Translations under genes and position numbers: made by a program
Part shown: in pieces, positions 48,487 through 59,926 of the stretch
Layout of the letters: each line of letters begins with the position of its first letter
How positions within the stretch are numbered: position 1 is the first letter of the stretch
Notes under the pieces: generated by a model
Databases searched by the model: none
Told to the model about the DNA's origin: nothing
The model's input: the letters and a program-made list of their open reading frames with translations, nothing else
Assembly (NCBI GenBank): GCA_021432635.1
Contig: MU270076.1
Location: 226,756 to 290,755 of the forward strand
Direction: 5' to 3'
Length of the DNA stretch: 64,000 nt
Source of the DNA: Thozetella sp. PMI_491
Lineage: Eukaryota > Ascomycota > Sordariomycetes > Chaetosphaeriales > Chaetosphaeriaceae

Positions 48487-49865
48487 TTATATCTGCCGGA
48501 TCTCCTTACCGACCATCTCTGGCCGCTCCACTTCCCACTCGTCCCTTAGGACGGCAAAAGTGAGATCACAGACGAGCAAGCTTTGGCCCAAGCCCCACAC
48601 GAGCGTGATCGCGTAGAAGAAGTTGGCGTTTCCACTGCCCGCGTAGATCCAAAGGTGGTAGAAGGCCGGGCCGAGGAAAGTGGCATACATAACCACGGCG
48701 GCGACCACAAAGGTGTAGCGCATGAGAGGGAACACGTGCCTGTAAAGAGGCACCATGGCAAGAAACAGCGAGGTATCGCTGATGCTCGGATAGGGCTTGA
48801 AGGTGGCAAACAGGCCCAGGAGGAGCGTCAGGACGACAAGCGGTTGCCGTCGGATGCGGACGCAGAGACCTCCTACGTAGGACGAGAGGTGAAGCCAGAA
48901 GACGGCGAGGAAGAAGGAGCGGAACGAGTCGAACATCTCGATAAAGAAGTACCACCACAGTCCCATGTTCGGCGTGAGATCCGATAGCGTGAGCTGAACT
49001 CCGTAAGTCGAAGGAAGGAACTCCCATGACCCTGTCATGAGGTAGGACATTCCAAAAAGGGCGGCGAGGACACCGGCCACCACTGCCACATTTTGTGCCG
49101 CGAACTGGACGGCAGACTTGGTCGATCTTTGGGGAAGTTGGCGGTCGTAGCAGAGGAGGATCAACGGTGGGAGGAGGAGTAGGGGATACATCGACAAGTA
49201 GGCCGCGAACGAAAGCGCGACCATGGCGCTGAAGGGAGCGCCCGAGATGGCCTTGGCTATCGCATGCAGGATGGCGCATGTTGTAAAGACACTAGTGGAC
49301 CGCCCTACGCATGTCGCAATCGTGAATGGATCGAAGAGGAAGCTGTGAGCCATGTTAGCCATCTGATGTACATCTGCAGCGGCCTTGGGTCGCTCACACA
49401 GCGGCGATGACGACGCCACTCCATCGCTTTCCGCGGCGTGGGGAGGTGAAGAGCTTTGACGAACCGGCCTCTCCGGAGTCGCCAATCTTTACTAGCGCGT
49501 CGGCGCTTAGGAGGTCCACCACGATATAGAGAAGGTAGGTGAAGATGGGGAGGCTCGGCAAGAGGGAGAAGAGGGGCAGGAGGAGAGGCGCTTGGTGATA
49601 GACCCCTCCATCATATGGAGATACGTTGTGGTTGTACAGGAACAAGCCCTCTTGTACTATAGGGGTGCGTCAGCAGGGTCGCGAGCGCAGGGGGTCCGGA
49701 GGCTGGCTTACACCTCTTGAAGCTATTCACGGGTGTGGAGATCTCGACGCGCCCGGTCAGGAGATCCGGGAGCCCTGGAAACAGGGTAAAGAGCGCAAGT
49801 CGCAAGACGGCAGCGCCAGCGTACAGGCCCGCCGTCCTGCCCACTGCTGCTTTGTTGCCGTCCAT
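48487..49865 (-). CDS. GAB1: GPI transamidase subunit PIG-U (Gab1/Cdc91)
   Basis: PIG-U is a polytopic ER subunit of the GPI transamidase that attaches finished GPI anchors to proteins. Three exons: 49865-49712, 49656-49398, 49342-48487; two 55-nt introns; 422 residues. Splice joins restore conserved text: FKR|LQEGLFLYN followed by SPYDGGVYHQAP, and VVIAAV|FLFDPFTIATCVGRST. Many membrane helices follow (MVALSFAAYLSMYPLLLLPP, MGLWWYFFIEMFDSFRSFFL), all typical of the family. The N terminus GLYAGAAVLRLALFTLFPGL is the first helix. The gene diverges from NOP7 with 341 bp between start codons, so the promoter is shared or overlapping. Together with GWT1 in the same window it represents the GPI-anchor pathway. 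Identification is secure. Confidence 0.92.
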
Positions 49866-50206
49866 TGCTCAAAGCGCCATCACAATATCGCGAAAGGAAG
49901 GGGATGCAGAGGGGCCGGGAAAGGGGCTTACCACCAATTCGTGTTCAGAAATTTGGCCAGAGCAGCAGCTTCCCTCGGAAGGGACCAGCTGGCACTCAGC
50001 TGGGCGGAGCTGGGGGCAGTGGGCCGTGCAGGCAGTGCAGGCAGGTGGAGCGGGAAGCTTATCTTATCGGATGAGCGGTGACGGCTGTCAATAAAAAAGT
50101 TCGGGGTCCACTGGCCGAAAAAAAAAGTTGAGCTCAATTGAGTGCCCCGCCGTTTGTCCCTTCGCCTCGCAAAAAACCAAAGTGGCAGCGACGAATCGAC
50201 GACGCC
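49866..50206. promoter_or_regulatory. Compact divergent promoter region, PIG-U / NOP7
   Basis: Only 341 bp separate the two start codons, so transcription of both must start within or near this interval. It has repeated GGGCAGTG/GTGCAGGCAG-like strings (50010-50045) and an A run before the NOP7 start (50119-50126). No known factor site is assigned. Confidence 0.6.
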
Positions 50207-52246
50207 ATGGGCAAGCTCAAGAAGAAGGGCCAGGCCGGCCAGGCCAAGAATTTCATCACTCGAAACCAGGCGATCAAGAAACTTCAGATCAGCCTCCCCG
50301 ACTTCCGGAAGCTCTGCATCTACCGGGCCATCTACCCTCGCGAGCCTGGCAACAGGAGGAAGGCCGCCAAGTCGTCCACCGCCTCGACCACCTTCTACTA
50401 CACTAAGGACATCCAGTACCTGCTCCACGAGCCATTGCTCCAAAAGTTTCGCGAACAAAAGGCGCTCGAGAAGAAGATCTCGAAGGCATTGGGCCGAGGC
50501 GACGTCTCGGACGCCAAGCGACTCGAGCGCAATGCCGCCCGCCCAGACAAGACCGGCAAGCCCCGCTACACGCTCAACCACGTTGTGCGCGAGCGCTACC
50601 CGACCTTCACCGATGCGCTGAGGGACCTGGATGATTGCTTGTCCATGCTGTTCCTGTTTGCAAACCTGCCCTCGACCTCCGCCGTCCCTGCCAAGATGAT
50701 TGCCCGCTGCGAAAAGCTCTGCTGGGAGTTCCAGCACTATCTCATCGTCTCGCACAGCCTCCGCAAGTCGTTTCTATCCATCAAGGGCATATACTACCAG
50801 GCGAACATTCAGGGAGAGGATGTCCTATGGCTGGTGCCGTACAAGTTTAACCAGCGGGTGGTAGGCGATGTTGACTTCCGGATCATGCAGAGCTTTGTCG
50901 AGTTTTACATGACGCTGCTGGGCTTCGTCAACTACAGGTTGTACACAGCTGTCGGCCTCAAGTATCCACCCAAGTTTGACACCACCAAGGACGACCAAGC
51001 AGCTGAGCTCGGTGCCTTCATCCTGGAGGGTGCCAACCTGATAACCCAGGACGAGCCGACCAAGGCCATCACCAACGGGGAAACCGAGCATGGGCCAGAT
51101 CCCAAAGTGCAAGCCGAGGTCGACAAGGTAGTCAAGCAGCTGAAGGGCGCAGAACTCAACGGCACGCAGCCGGCCGAGAACGGGGCCGCCGAGGACGACA
51201 TTCCGGCCAACGCCATTGACAAGTTTGAGCCTGCAGTTGAAGGCGGCGACGTGCTACCGCAACCCAGTGACAGCACGAGCGACCCGGCAGCCCTTTTCGC
51301 CAACTACACTTTCTATCTCTCCCGTGAAGCGCCACGTCAGCCCCTAGAGTTTCTCCTCCGCTCTTTTGGCTGCAAGAGGATCGGCTGGGATGAGATACAC
51401 GGCGAGGGGGCATTTACGACAAACGAGTTAGATCCTACCATCACGCATCAGATCATTGACAGGCCTGTTGTGCAGGCCGCGGTGAACTCCGGCGGTGACG
51501 GCGCGGACAACCAGACCTCGCAGAAGCTTGGGCCAAACCAGCGTGTGCCTGGCCGGATATACATCCAGCCGCAGTGGGTTTGGGACTGCGTGAATGACGA
51601 AGAGATCAAGCGACCCGACCTCTATGCCCCCGGCGCAGAGCTGCCGCCTCACCTTAGTCCGTTTGTCCAGAGTGTCCAGGGCCGGTACGATCCCAGACGT
51701 CCTCTCGAGGAGCAGGAGACGGAAGGCGAGGCACTCGAGGCTCAATTCGACGCCGATGAGGATGGGGAAGCGGCCGGTGAGGACGAGGAAACAGAAGAAG
51801 TCGCTGAAGAGGAAGAAGAGGACGAGGATGTCGATGAGAACGGTATGCATGTGGCATCGTCCGACGATGACGGCGCTGGGGACGACGAGGGCTCTGTCGA
51901 CTCCTTTGGCGGATTCTCGGACAATGAGGCCCGAGAAGACTCTGAGGAGGAGGAAGCCTCGGTGCGCCAGCGAGAGCTGGAAGCCGAGGTCTCAGGCAAA
52001 TCCGTCAAGCGGGACCAGGTGGATTCTAAGACCAAGGCGAAGCTAGAAGCAAGGAAAGCTCTGCACAGGAAAGCACGCGAGGAGGCCGAAGAGCTTGAGA
52101 GGAGAAAGGGTATGCTGAGCAAGAAGAAGAGAAAGCAGTTTGAACAGATGGAGTACAGCAACAACAAGAAGAGCGCCGAGGATATGAAGCTCCGGGAGAA
52201 GCGCAGGAAGATCGAAAAGGAGCTCGCAAAAAAGGTGAAGGCTTAG
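50207..52246 (+). CDS. NOP7: Pescadillo homolog, ribosome biogenesis protein Nop7
   Basis: Nop7 is the scaffold of the Nop7-Erb1-Ytm1 (PeBoW) complex needed for 27S pre-rRNA processing and 60S subunit assembly in the nucleolus. It is a single exon of 679 residues. The start ATG gives [20 protein letters not shown], the pescadillo N terminus; the frame is open 23 codons further upstream without an ATG and was not used. Residues 1-290 form the Pescadillo_N domain ([40 protein letters not shown]). A BRCT domain covers about 360-485 ([20 protein letters not shown] to [20 protein letters not shown]). Then come long acidic runs (about 500-600) and a basic coiled C terminus (KARE...KKKRKQF...KKVKA). 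It lies in tandem before another rRNA-synthesis gene. Identification is secure. Confidence 0.95.
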   Translation: MGKLKKKGQAGQAKNFITRNQAIKKLQISLPDFRKLCIYRAIYPREPGNRRKAAKSSTASTTFYYTKDIQYLLHEPLLQKFREQKALEKKISKALGRGDVSDAKRLERNAARPDKTGKPRYTLNHVVRERYPTFTDALRDLDDCLSMLFLFANLPSTSAVPAKMIARCEKLCWEFQHYLIVSHSLRKSFLSIKGIYYQANIQGEDVLWLVPYKFNQRVVGDVDFRIMQSFVEFYMTLLGFVNYRLYTAVGLKYPPKFDTTKDDQAAELGAFILEGANLITQDEPTKAITNGETEHGPDPKVQAEVDKVVKQLKGAELNGTQPAENGAAEDDIPANAIDKFEPAVEGGDVLPQPSDSTSDPAALFANYTFYLSREAPRQPLEFLLRSFGCKRIGWDEIHGEGAFTTNELDPTITHQIIDRPVVQAAVNSGGDGADNQTSQKLGPNQRVPGRIYIQPQWVWDCVNDEEIKRPDLYAPGAELPPHLSPFVQSVQGRYDPRRPLEEQETEGEALEAQFDADEDGEAAGEDEETEEVAEEEEEDEDVDENGMHVASSDDDGAGDDEGSVDSFGGFSDNEAREDSEEEEASVRQRELEAEVSGKSVKRDQVDSKTKAKLEARKALHRKAREEAEELERRKGMLSKKKRKQFEQMEYSNNKKSAEDMKLREKRRKIEKELAKKVKA

Positions 52247-52664
52247 ACAGCTAGTTTCCGGCGCCCGGGTTTTGTAGCCAATATATTTAGTGTAGTTTGG
52301 AATACCAACTTTACACCTTAACGCCGCTGTTTGCTTGAACACCACTTGTTGTAGTCATCAAGATACATGCAGTTATCAGTTCTGCATATCTTCCACTCGA
52401 CCGCTACTAGTACTGTACTTTCATATTGCCGCAGCCATGTACAGTGGCTTGTTATTTTGGGTGTTTCATCCTCCGCCTGAAAGTATTTATTGGGTGCTGT
52501 GGGGGGTAGCTAACTCGGCACCGAACCCCCAAACTTGGGCACAATCTCACTAGCGAAATCTCTGCAACAGGACCTCCGCACCATCACTTCATCTATCGCA
52601 GCTCGTGTTCTCTGGTGCCCAAACGATAAGCTTCGCTGCCTTTCAAACTAGCCGCGAAGATGGA
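52247..52664. other. Intergenic between tandem genes
   Basis: It holds the NOP7 3' UTR and the promoter/leader of the Rrn9-domain gene. A TACTGTACT string, one base off the recurring motif, is at about 52411. No coding frame is supported. Confidence 0.5.
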
Positions 52665-54971
52665 ATGATGGCACTCTCGTCAAATTATGTGTGGGAGGAC
52701 AAGGATGCGGACGAAATCAGGTCGATCAGTTCTGACGAGCTGAAGGAGACTCGCCCAAATCGCTGGACCGGCGCACCGTCGACTTGGAGGCACTATATCC
52801 AAGCGGAGCACGACACCTATCAAGCCCTTGAGGGTGTACGGAGCAGAGATCTCTCTATCCATCTGTATAACGCATTTGCATTGAAAAAGAAGATTAGAGA
52901 AGGCGGTCTCGGCGATTACCTAGAGGCACCGGATGACCACGGGTCTGCATCCCCATCCAACCTGTCCATCTCCACCCACACATCCCGGCACGAGGAAGAG
53001 AGCTGGGCGGAGGATGAAGATAGCGATAGGAAGGGGAAAGCGTGGACGCCCGGTGTGTCCTGGACGGCCTGGCCGCTGCGGGCTGATGAGGTGCCAGCTG
53101 CCGGGCTCTTGAACGCGACCAACGATGGGGACGATATTCTCACGAGCCGCCGGGATGAAGTGCACTCTGCGAGCCGGAACCTAGAAGAAGATATCTCGGC
53201 TACCATTCTACGGCTCGCAAAGGAGAAGTTTCTCAAAAGAGACTTGGCAAGTCGTGCTAAAGCCGAGGAGAGCAATCCAGACAAAATGAGCTCTGGTAGA
53301 CCCGAGCCGATGGACTTGGACCATCCAAAGGCCCAAATGCTCGATGACGGCGAAACTGCCGCGGCGGACTTTGCTGAGCCTATCCAAGAGGAAGTTGATG
53401 ATACTCATTCTACGGCAGAGTTGCTGCAGCCTGACGGACCGGTGGCCACGGCCAATGAGATGGGTATCCCGGCGCCCTCTTCTAACGATGACCTTTCGTA
53501 CAAGCTCATCCGTCCATCTGCCCGAAGCATCATTGAACACCTAAACAAGACACTTGGCATACTACATAATGCTAGGCTCGCCGGCCTCGGCAACTTATCA
53601 GATTCCTCAGAGGAGGACTCTCAAGAGGAACCAGAGGAACCAGAGGAGCCAAGGGTCAGCAAGAAGAGGAAGGGGAAACAGAAGCCCACCACTGAGGACG
53701 ACGAGCCAGAGGATGAAAAGGACACGAGCAACAAGACAAACAAGCGCAGACACAAGATCGGCAAGCATGCACCCTGGAGAGCCGGAGGAGATTATCCCAA
53801 GGGCTACTTATCAAAGGAGCTGTATTATGCGAGAAAACTGCGAAGGTGGGAGCTAAGGGATTGGCGCGCCGTTATGGGCGCGGCTTCCCTTGGCGGGTTT
53901 CCTCCAGAAGTCATCGCACGAGCGACGCAGAGGTGTGCAGATCTCTTCGGGGCTGAGATGTCTATCCATACCCTACCGGAAGTGCCAGCCGAGTCCACTT
54001 TGGCAACCCGAAAGACGGCAACGTACAGGCCTGGTATCGGCCTAGATTTATCGCATGAAGATAGCGACTCAGATATTGCGGTCACCGCCCCGGGTCGGCG
54101 AAGATCTCGTTCTCGGTCGGTCGGGGGGCGTGCAAGAGACTCCGGATCTGTTGGTGCGAGTGCAAGGGAGTCAGCGCAGACGCCCGACGCTGGAGAGCCA
54201 GTGGTTGGGAAGTTCCTCTGCCCACATCAAGATTGCCCCCGAGCGACCCGAGGCTTCGACCGCTCGAACAACCTCAAGCGCCACTTGCATGAGGTCCACA
54301 GCCGTGGAGACAAGCTAGTCGAGAAAACTCCAGCCGAAGCGGCGCGGCCGCTGGAGCCAGTTCCCCAGTCGACGACCAAGGCCTCGACGACTGGGAAGCA
54401 CCTCTGTCCGCACTCAGAATGCCCTCGGGCTAGCCGGGGCTTCGATAGACTCAATAATCTTACGCGACACGTCAATACCCAGCATGGAGGTAAATGGGAG
54501 GTCGCGCAGCCATCAACTCCAACCTTTGGTCCGTCAGGCGATGAGAGCGACCATCACGCTCAGTCTTCCCGCTCCAGGTCGGGGACTCCGGCTCGTACGC
54601 ACTACTGCCCCTACCCGGACTGCAAGAGAACGGTTGTCGGCTTTGACCGGCGAGGAAATCTCTTACGCCATCTAGACCTCGTGCACGGGGAGGAGCACTC
54701 AAGGACAGCAGGCAGCGATGTGGACAGCACAGTGGACAGTATGGACGAGATGGACGGCGCCGTCCATGTCGACGGGTTCCTGAAACCCATCAAGTTGCGA
54801 CCCGGCCAGAGGGGTGCTGACCAGAAGCCGAGATTGTCCAAGTCGCGATCGCCTCGTAGCATGCGGAGCAGGGCCTCGACGCCCGGCCCCAGTGAGAGCG
54901 CGGCGGTCTCGGCCAATACAGGTGATGAAGGTAACAGCGGGAAGGAGAGTGACGATGGGGATGATGAATAG
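52665..54971 (+). CDS. Rrn9-domain protein with three C2H2 zinc fingers
   Basis: Single exon, 768 residues from the ATG at 52665 (a second ATG follows directly). Residues about 32-76 (NRWTGAPSTWRHYIQAEHDT, then RSRDLSIHLYNAFALKKK) match the Rrn9 domain of the RNA polymerase I upstream activation factor as I recall it. Rrn9 helps position Pol I at the rDNA promoter. A middle block (HAPWRAGGDYPKGYLSKELY, REL/LRDWRAVMGAASLGGFPP) may contact DNA or other subunits. Three C2H2 fingers with C-x4-C-x15-H-x4-H spacing start at Cys519, Cys581 and Cys648; each has the GFDR-x-x-NLxRH core. The rest is acidic and disordered. It sits directly after NOP7, so two ribosome-production genes are neighbours. The domain calls are confident; a role in Pol I transcription is inferred. 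Confidence 0.75.
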   Translation: MMALSSNYVWEDKDADEIRSISSDELKETRPNRWTGAPSTWRHYIQAEHDTYQALEGVRSRDLSIHLYNAFALKKKIREGGLGDYLEAPDDHGSASPSNLSISTHTSRHEEESWAEDEDSDRKGKAWTPGVSWTAWPLRADEVPAAGLLNATNDGDDILTSRRDEVHSASRNLEEDISATILRLAKEKFLKRDLASRAKAEESNPDKMSSGRPEPMDLDHPKAQMLDDGETAAADFAEPIQEEVDDTHSTAELLQPDGPVATANEMGIPAPSSNDDLSYKLIRPSARSIIEHLNKTLGILHNARLAGLGNLSDSSEEDSQEEPEEPEEPRVSKKRKGKQKPTTEDDEPEDEKDTSNKTNKRRHKIGKHAPWRAGGDYPKGYLSKELYYARKLRRWELRDWRAVMGAASLGGFPPEVIARATQRCADLFGAEMSIHTLPEVPAESTLATRKTATYRPGIGLDLSHEDSDSDIAVTAPGRRRSRSRSVGGRARDSGSVGASARESAQTPDAGEPVVGKFLCPHQDCPRATRGFDRSNNLKRHLHEVHSRGDKLVEKTPAEAARPLEPVPQSTTKASTTGKHLCPHSECPRASRGFDRLNNLTRHVNTQHGGKWEVAQPSTPTFGPSGDESDHHAQSSRSRSGTPARTHYCPYPDCKRTVVGFDRRGNLLRHLDLVHGEEHSRTAGSDVDSTVDSMDEMDGAVHVDGFLKPIKLRPGQRGADQKPRLSKSRSPRSMRSRASTPGPSESAAVSANTGDEGNSGKESDDGDDE

Positions 54972-55452
54972 TGTGTCAGCATTTGTGACGGATCAGCCGC
55001 CTCACTGAAAGTTATTACCATCCATCCCGCCATGACGCATCATTTTTTCCCAGTGAGGTTTGACATGCATCCCACGGTATATACCAGAGCCACGGCTACC
55101 GGCCGCGCGGCTAGTGGAGGGACCCAACTGTATTTGAGCAATGCCCGAAGAGACCATGGCGCCCAAGACTCCTGTCAGAAGAATGCCAGAAAACGAACGG
55201 TTTCTCATAAAACTTGCGGCCCCAAAACTAAACATGTCGTGGGGTATCAGGATAATTCATAACGTATGACTCGGCCACAGCCTAATTGGACCCTAAGAAT
55301 AAACACCCCATGCACTTGCTATTAAACCACCCTACATGGAGCCACAGCTCCAAAGGGTTTCCGTAAGTTCGCCCGACTCCTCCAGCGCCTCGCCTTTCAT
55401 GTCGCATGGCCACCCCTGCTTCGCGCCCGCGCTCCGAATATGAGCCTCAGCT
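54972..55452. other. Convergent 3' spacer
   Basis: It lies between the Rrn9-domain gene (+) and kinesin-5 (-) stops. It is likely two 3' UTRs with no further structure. Confidence 0.5.
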
Positions 55453-58400
55453 TCAGTGGAGCCTAGGGCTCTTTCTTCTAGACAGGCTCTCCGAAAACGC
55501 ACTCGGCGGTAGGTTCTCTCGGCCGCCTGCCATGACCGCCGTGTGCTTCTTGGCGTTCCTCGTGGCTCCAGTGCGTGTGCTGCGCTTGAGTAGTGGTAAT
55601 GTCGCGTTCTCGCTGATAGCAGGCAGCGAAATGATGCTCGCAGATGGATCGAACATGATTGATCCTGTCGTGAGGTTGGGATTCACCTCTCGGAGGCTCA
55701 TGCTGAGCGGGTTGCGGGAGGTTTCAGAGGCACCGGGGGATGGAGGGTGAGACGGCGAGCGGGCAAGGGAAGAAAAGTCCAGATCGTTGAAGATGGACGG
55801 CGGCGCCGCCTTGGTCGGGGTTGGGGCATCCGCCATGCTGGCGATAAGGGCCTCGTGCGCCTCTGTCTGGGGAAGAGAGGCGGGATATTGGTAAGCCATC
55901 TTCTCCGGCGTCTCGCCAGTTGGCTCGTATTCTTGGAGCATGGTGGCCTGGATGTCCTCGCGCAAGTCGGCTAGGGGCCGGCATATAGTCTCGTCGACGG
56001 GGTTGAGGCTTCCCTGCATCGCGGCCGTCGTAGTCTCCACCTCGCCCCCAAACTTCTCCACACGAGCGAAGGAATCTGTGAAGTGCGTCGAGATGCTGGA
56101 GTAAGATTTCTCAACCGTCTCGGAGAGTTTGCCAATCGACTTGTCGTGCTGCTCGAGACGCTGGCTGTTCTGGAGCCGAGCCCGGGTGACAAAGTCGTCC
56201 AAGTCTTTCATCTGCGTATCGAGATCCTTGATCTGCTCGTCCACGACACGGATGGTCTCTGCGTGGACTGATTTGGTCGTGTTCTGGATCGATTGGCTAT
56301 GGTCGTTGGCGGCCTGCAGACGCACGTCAGTCTCATCGAAACGTTCACGAGGGGGAAAGAAGGATGGAGAGGTTCTTACCGCCCAGTCCTCCTTAAGCAT
56401 AGTCTTCAACGCGTCTCGCGATTCGGCGACTTCTTCCATGACCTCGCTGTCCCTGTTGTTCCAGGAATCCATACCGCCAGAGTACTGGGCTACGCTGCCC
56501 TCAAAGCTCTTGGTTGAGTCGAGCACGCTTTGCTGAATAAGAGCCGTCTTGCCCACAAGACGTGACTCCTGGAGCTCAGCCTGCGAGTTAACGAGAGCTG
56601 TGATCTGGGTCAGGAGGTTATGTCGTTCGCTGGCCGCCTGTTTCCGCTCCTCATCGAGCACCTCCTTGATTCGGGCCGAGGCATCAGCGTTCGCCTGGAT
56701 TATCGCCTCGCTCGCGGCCTCGAGTTGGTGCCTGAGCCTATCCGACTCGCTCTTTTGGGCGGTGATGTGCCGAGTCAGATCCTGGAAGATGGACTTGAAT
56801 TCCTGGCCGAGGGAGCTGTACGAAGTGTGTAGGTGAGTGTGGAACGTCGTCAGTTCGCTCAGCACGTCCGCTGCGATTGTCTCTGCGGCCCCCGCGATTG
56901 CCTGGAGGCTTTCGCCTACACGCTCTTTTATGTTGTCTCGAACGACCTTGATCTCTTCAAGAACGTCGTCCATCTCTTCCTTGGACTCGTCATTCTGCTG
57001 TACGAGCTCTTTCCTGACCTCGGCAAACTGGGATAGATTCTCGTCCAGGAAAGCCTGGGTCGAGGACAGTTTCGAGAGCTCGCCTTTGATGAAAGACTGC
57101 ATCCGCTCAGAGATGGTCGAAATGTGCCTCTCCTGCCCGGCACGAAACTCTTCAATCCGGCCTTCCACGAGCTCCGTAACACTGGATACCTGCGACTGCG
57201 ACATGGTCCAGGTGCTTCGGTTGAGGCCGTGAAGGTCTGATTTCCGCTTGTTCTTGGCATGAAGACCTTCGACGTGCTCCACCGTCTTATCCAGGCTCGA
57301 TATGAGCTCCCCTCCGATGACAATAAGCTTCTCCTCCGTGTCCTGGTGGGCCTTGCGGATGCGTGTTTCCTCTGCCAGAGTCTTCCGGGTCGCTGCCAAG
57401 ACGAGTTCTGTCTGGTCTAGAACTTCCTTGGTATCGTCGAGCTGTGCTTTTGTGCCCTCGTGGTCTTTCTTTAGCCCCATGAAGCTTGACGTCAAAGCGA
57501 ACAGCTCCTGACCCTTGTTGCGCAGGTTCGACTCGAGGGTTTCGATCCTTGTTCCCTGCTCTTCCACAAGGATGCGCCGAGACTCGTTCTGAACCGTCAT
57601 CTCCTCGTATGCGTCGTTGGACATGTAGACGCCGTTGCGTTGGCGCGTGGTGATGAGTTGGCTCCTCAGCCTCTCAATCTCTAAGGTGAACTCCCTCAGG
57701 AGCATCTCCTTGTTGATGAGAGGATTGATCTGCGGCTTGTTGCGGATATTCTTGGCGCGGAAAGCATAGTCAAGGGTTGAGATGGTCTCCTCCAGGTTGC
57801 TCTTGGCCGGCGAGATGGTTGCAATAATGCAAGTCTTCGTACGGCCTCCGAGCGAGTCCTGCAATAGGCGGGTGAGTTTCGATTCCCTATAAGGGATATG
57901 CTGGCTTCGGTCAACGAGGGCGTTGATGACGCGGCCAAGGGTGAGCAGGCTCTTGTTGATCAGGCCGGCTTCGGCAGCTCGCTTGTTTTCGGCGCCGGAG
58001 CGTTGGATGTTCTCACTGCCAGCAAGATCTACGAGGTTGAGCTTGCCAGCACGGAGGAAATCCTCGCCGTTCTCCGTCTGCCGCTTCACGTAAAGGGTGA
58101 TAGTGAAGACGGTGTGGCTCCGGCTACTCAAGTCGTTGCACTTGGTGGCAGCAACCTGCCGTCTCACGCTGCCCTCCTGAAGCCACTTGAGGCCGTCGGC
58201 CGCATTCGTGATGTGCCGCTCCTCCATGCCCTGGACCACAGTAGCGGAGTGCCCCTTCCGCGAGTTGTCGTCAAAGATCTTGAGCTTCGCGGTCTCGTCT
58301 GCGGACAGGAGGTCTCGCAGTTCTTCATTATACAACTCGATGAAAGAGCACCGGACGCAGCTGTCGGTGTCGTCGATCTCCAGCTTGTTGAAGAGTGCGT

Positions 58401-59074
58401 GGAGGACCCGGGGAATGATGCCGGCCGCATCGGACAGAAGCCCCAAGGTGTCGTTCATGTCGCCCGACATTGTGTATGTCTTTCCGGTGCCAGTTTGGCC
58501 GTACGCAAAAATGGTACAGTTGTATCCAGCAAGCATCTGTCAACTCGGTTAGCTGTTGACTCCAGCCGCAGCGAATAGGGTTTGCCCGTACATCGTCCAG
58601 AATGGGCTTGACCACATCGTCAAAGATCATGCTTTGGTCCGCAGCTGGGGAGAAGACCCGATCAAAATTGTACGACTTATTGGTGAGCGCGGTAGGGCCC
58701 ATCGAGAGAACAACCTGGTTGCCCTTGACTCCTTCTGCTGACACAACCACGGCGCTGTTCTCGCGTACCTCCCGCTCGTTCCGCCCCCGGCACCGTACGA
58801 CAACGTTGATGTTGGTAGACTCGCCATCGTCGGCATCATATTCACGCTCCTTGCGCTTGGTGCCGGCTGTAGCGGCAGTGTTGATCGAGGTGACCGAGTT
58901 TGCTGGTGAGATCGCGCCGCTCCGGTCTCCGCGCGCCGTCACCGCGAGCTGGCGGTTATGTACTTGTCTTGTCGCGGTCGAGGTTACTCTGGACGGAGGG
59001 CGCATGCTAGGCCGCCCAGTTGTCCCTGTGCGGGTAGCGGTAGGAGCCATTGCGGCTGTTCTTCTGCGCTCCAT
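55453..59074 (-). CDS. bimC: Kinesin-5 mitotic motor (BimC/Cut7/Eg5 family)
   Basis: Kinesin-5 is a tetrameric plus-end motor that crosslinks and slides spindle microtubules. Exons 59074-58592, 58536-56380 and 56313-55453 give 1166 residues, near the 1184 of Aspergillus BimC. The first 55-nt intron joins PILDD|MLAGYNCTIFAYGQTGTGKT, the P-loop being at 174-181. SSRSHTVFTI and NLVDLAGSE are switch I and II; LTRLLQDSLGGRTKTCIIAT is the microtubule-binding region. NVVVRCRGRNEREV opens the motor, after a basic N-terminal tail. A long coiled-coil stalk follows. Thr1015 in PTGETPEKMAYQYP lies in the BimC box, the Cdk1 site that controls spindle loading. The second intron (56314-56379, 66 nt, GTAAGA...CTGACG...CTGCAG) keeps frame if retained. 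It diverges from the PHAF1 gene, 852 bp apart. Identification is secure. Confidence 0.94.
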
Positions 59075-59926
59075 GTCGGGACAGGCGTCGCGTTGTTGTC
59101 GCTGAGCTGGATTAGGGATTGGTGTGACAGTAGTGGACGAGATATCCCTAAACTAGCAAGACGAGATGAATGCCCAACTCAGGTGCGAACTAGTTGTCCG
59201 CGCCCCGGGTTGAAAAAGGAATGCAGGGGTAGAATGTCCTAAATTCGCGTTCACCCTGCGTGGTGGTCTGTGGTGCAATGTCCGTTTTGGTAGCGGCCGT
59301 TTGTGGTGTCGCACCCATATTTGGCAAGCGCGACGCACAACAGCGAGTTGACAGGGCAACGTCGGCACCTCGACGCAGCACCCCCAAATTCCCAAATTGG
59401 GCGGGCAGGCCGAGTTGCAGGGACCCCGGCCCATGACGCGCGAAGTGGGTCAGCTACAAACTAAGGGTGAGGCAGTGGGTTGTGAACTGCCCCCCCTTCT
59501 GTATCACGAGGCAGCTTTCATCTGACCCCGCTGTCTTGAAGACTCTCGGTCAGCGTGGCTCTCATACTGCCAAATTGCGTTGACAAAGACCGGCAGATTT
59601 ATGATGCTCTTGGCAGCAGACGTCTTTTCCCGCATTCCTCTTTGCGTTACCCACAATACCAGCTGACTTCGGTACAAGCCCAGCTCGGCTGAGCTAAGGC
59701 TTCGCCCCAGAGCCGAGCACAAGCAGATCTTATCGATAACAACCGCTTCCTTCAGCCCCTCAGCTCCCCCACCTCTCCTTCTCTCAGGGCTTCCTTTTCG
59801 CGAACAGTAATGCGACGGAACTCACTCTAGCTGCCCTGAGGTCTGAGAACCGCATTTCAACAGAACAGCGGTCCCTTACTACTACGAGTCGCCGTCGTTA
59901 GGGAGAGTCAGCCTGCAGCCGCCAAT
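59075..59926. promoter_or_regulatory. Divergent promoter region, kinesin-5 / PHAF1-like
   Basis: 852 bp lie between the start codons. The interval must hold both promoters; pyrimidine-rich leader sequence precedes the + strand start (59740-59800). No cell-cycle element could be assigned by eye. Confidence 0.5.

Noticed and set aside
50138-50206. In-frame non-ATG extension of NOP7
   Set aside because: The pescadillo family begins at MGKLKKKG; the extension has no ATG and a stop lies just before it.
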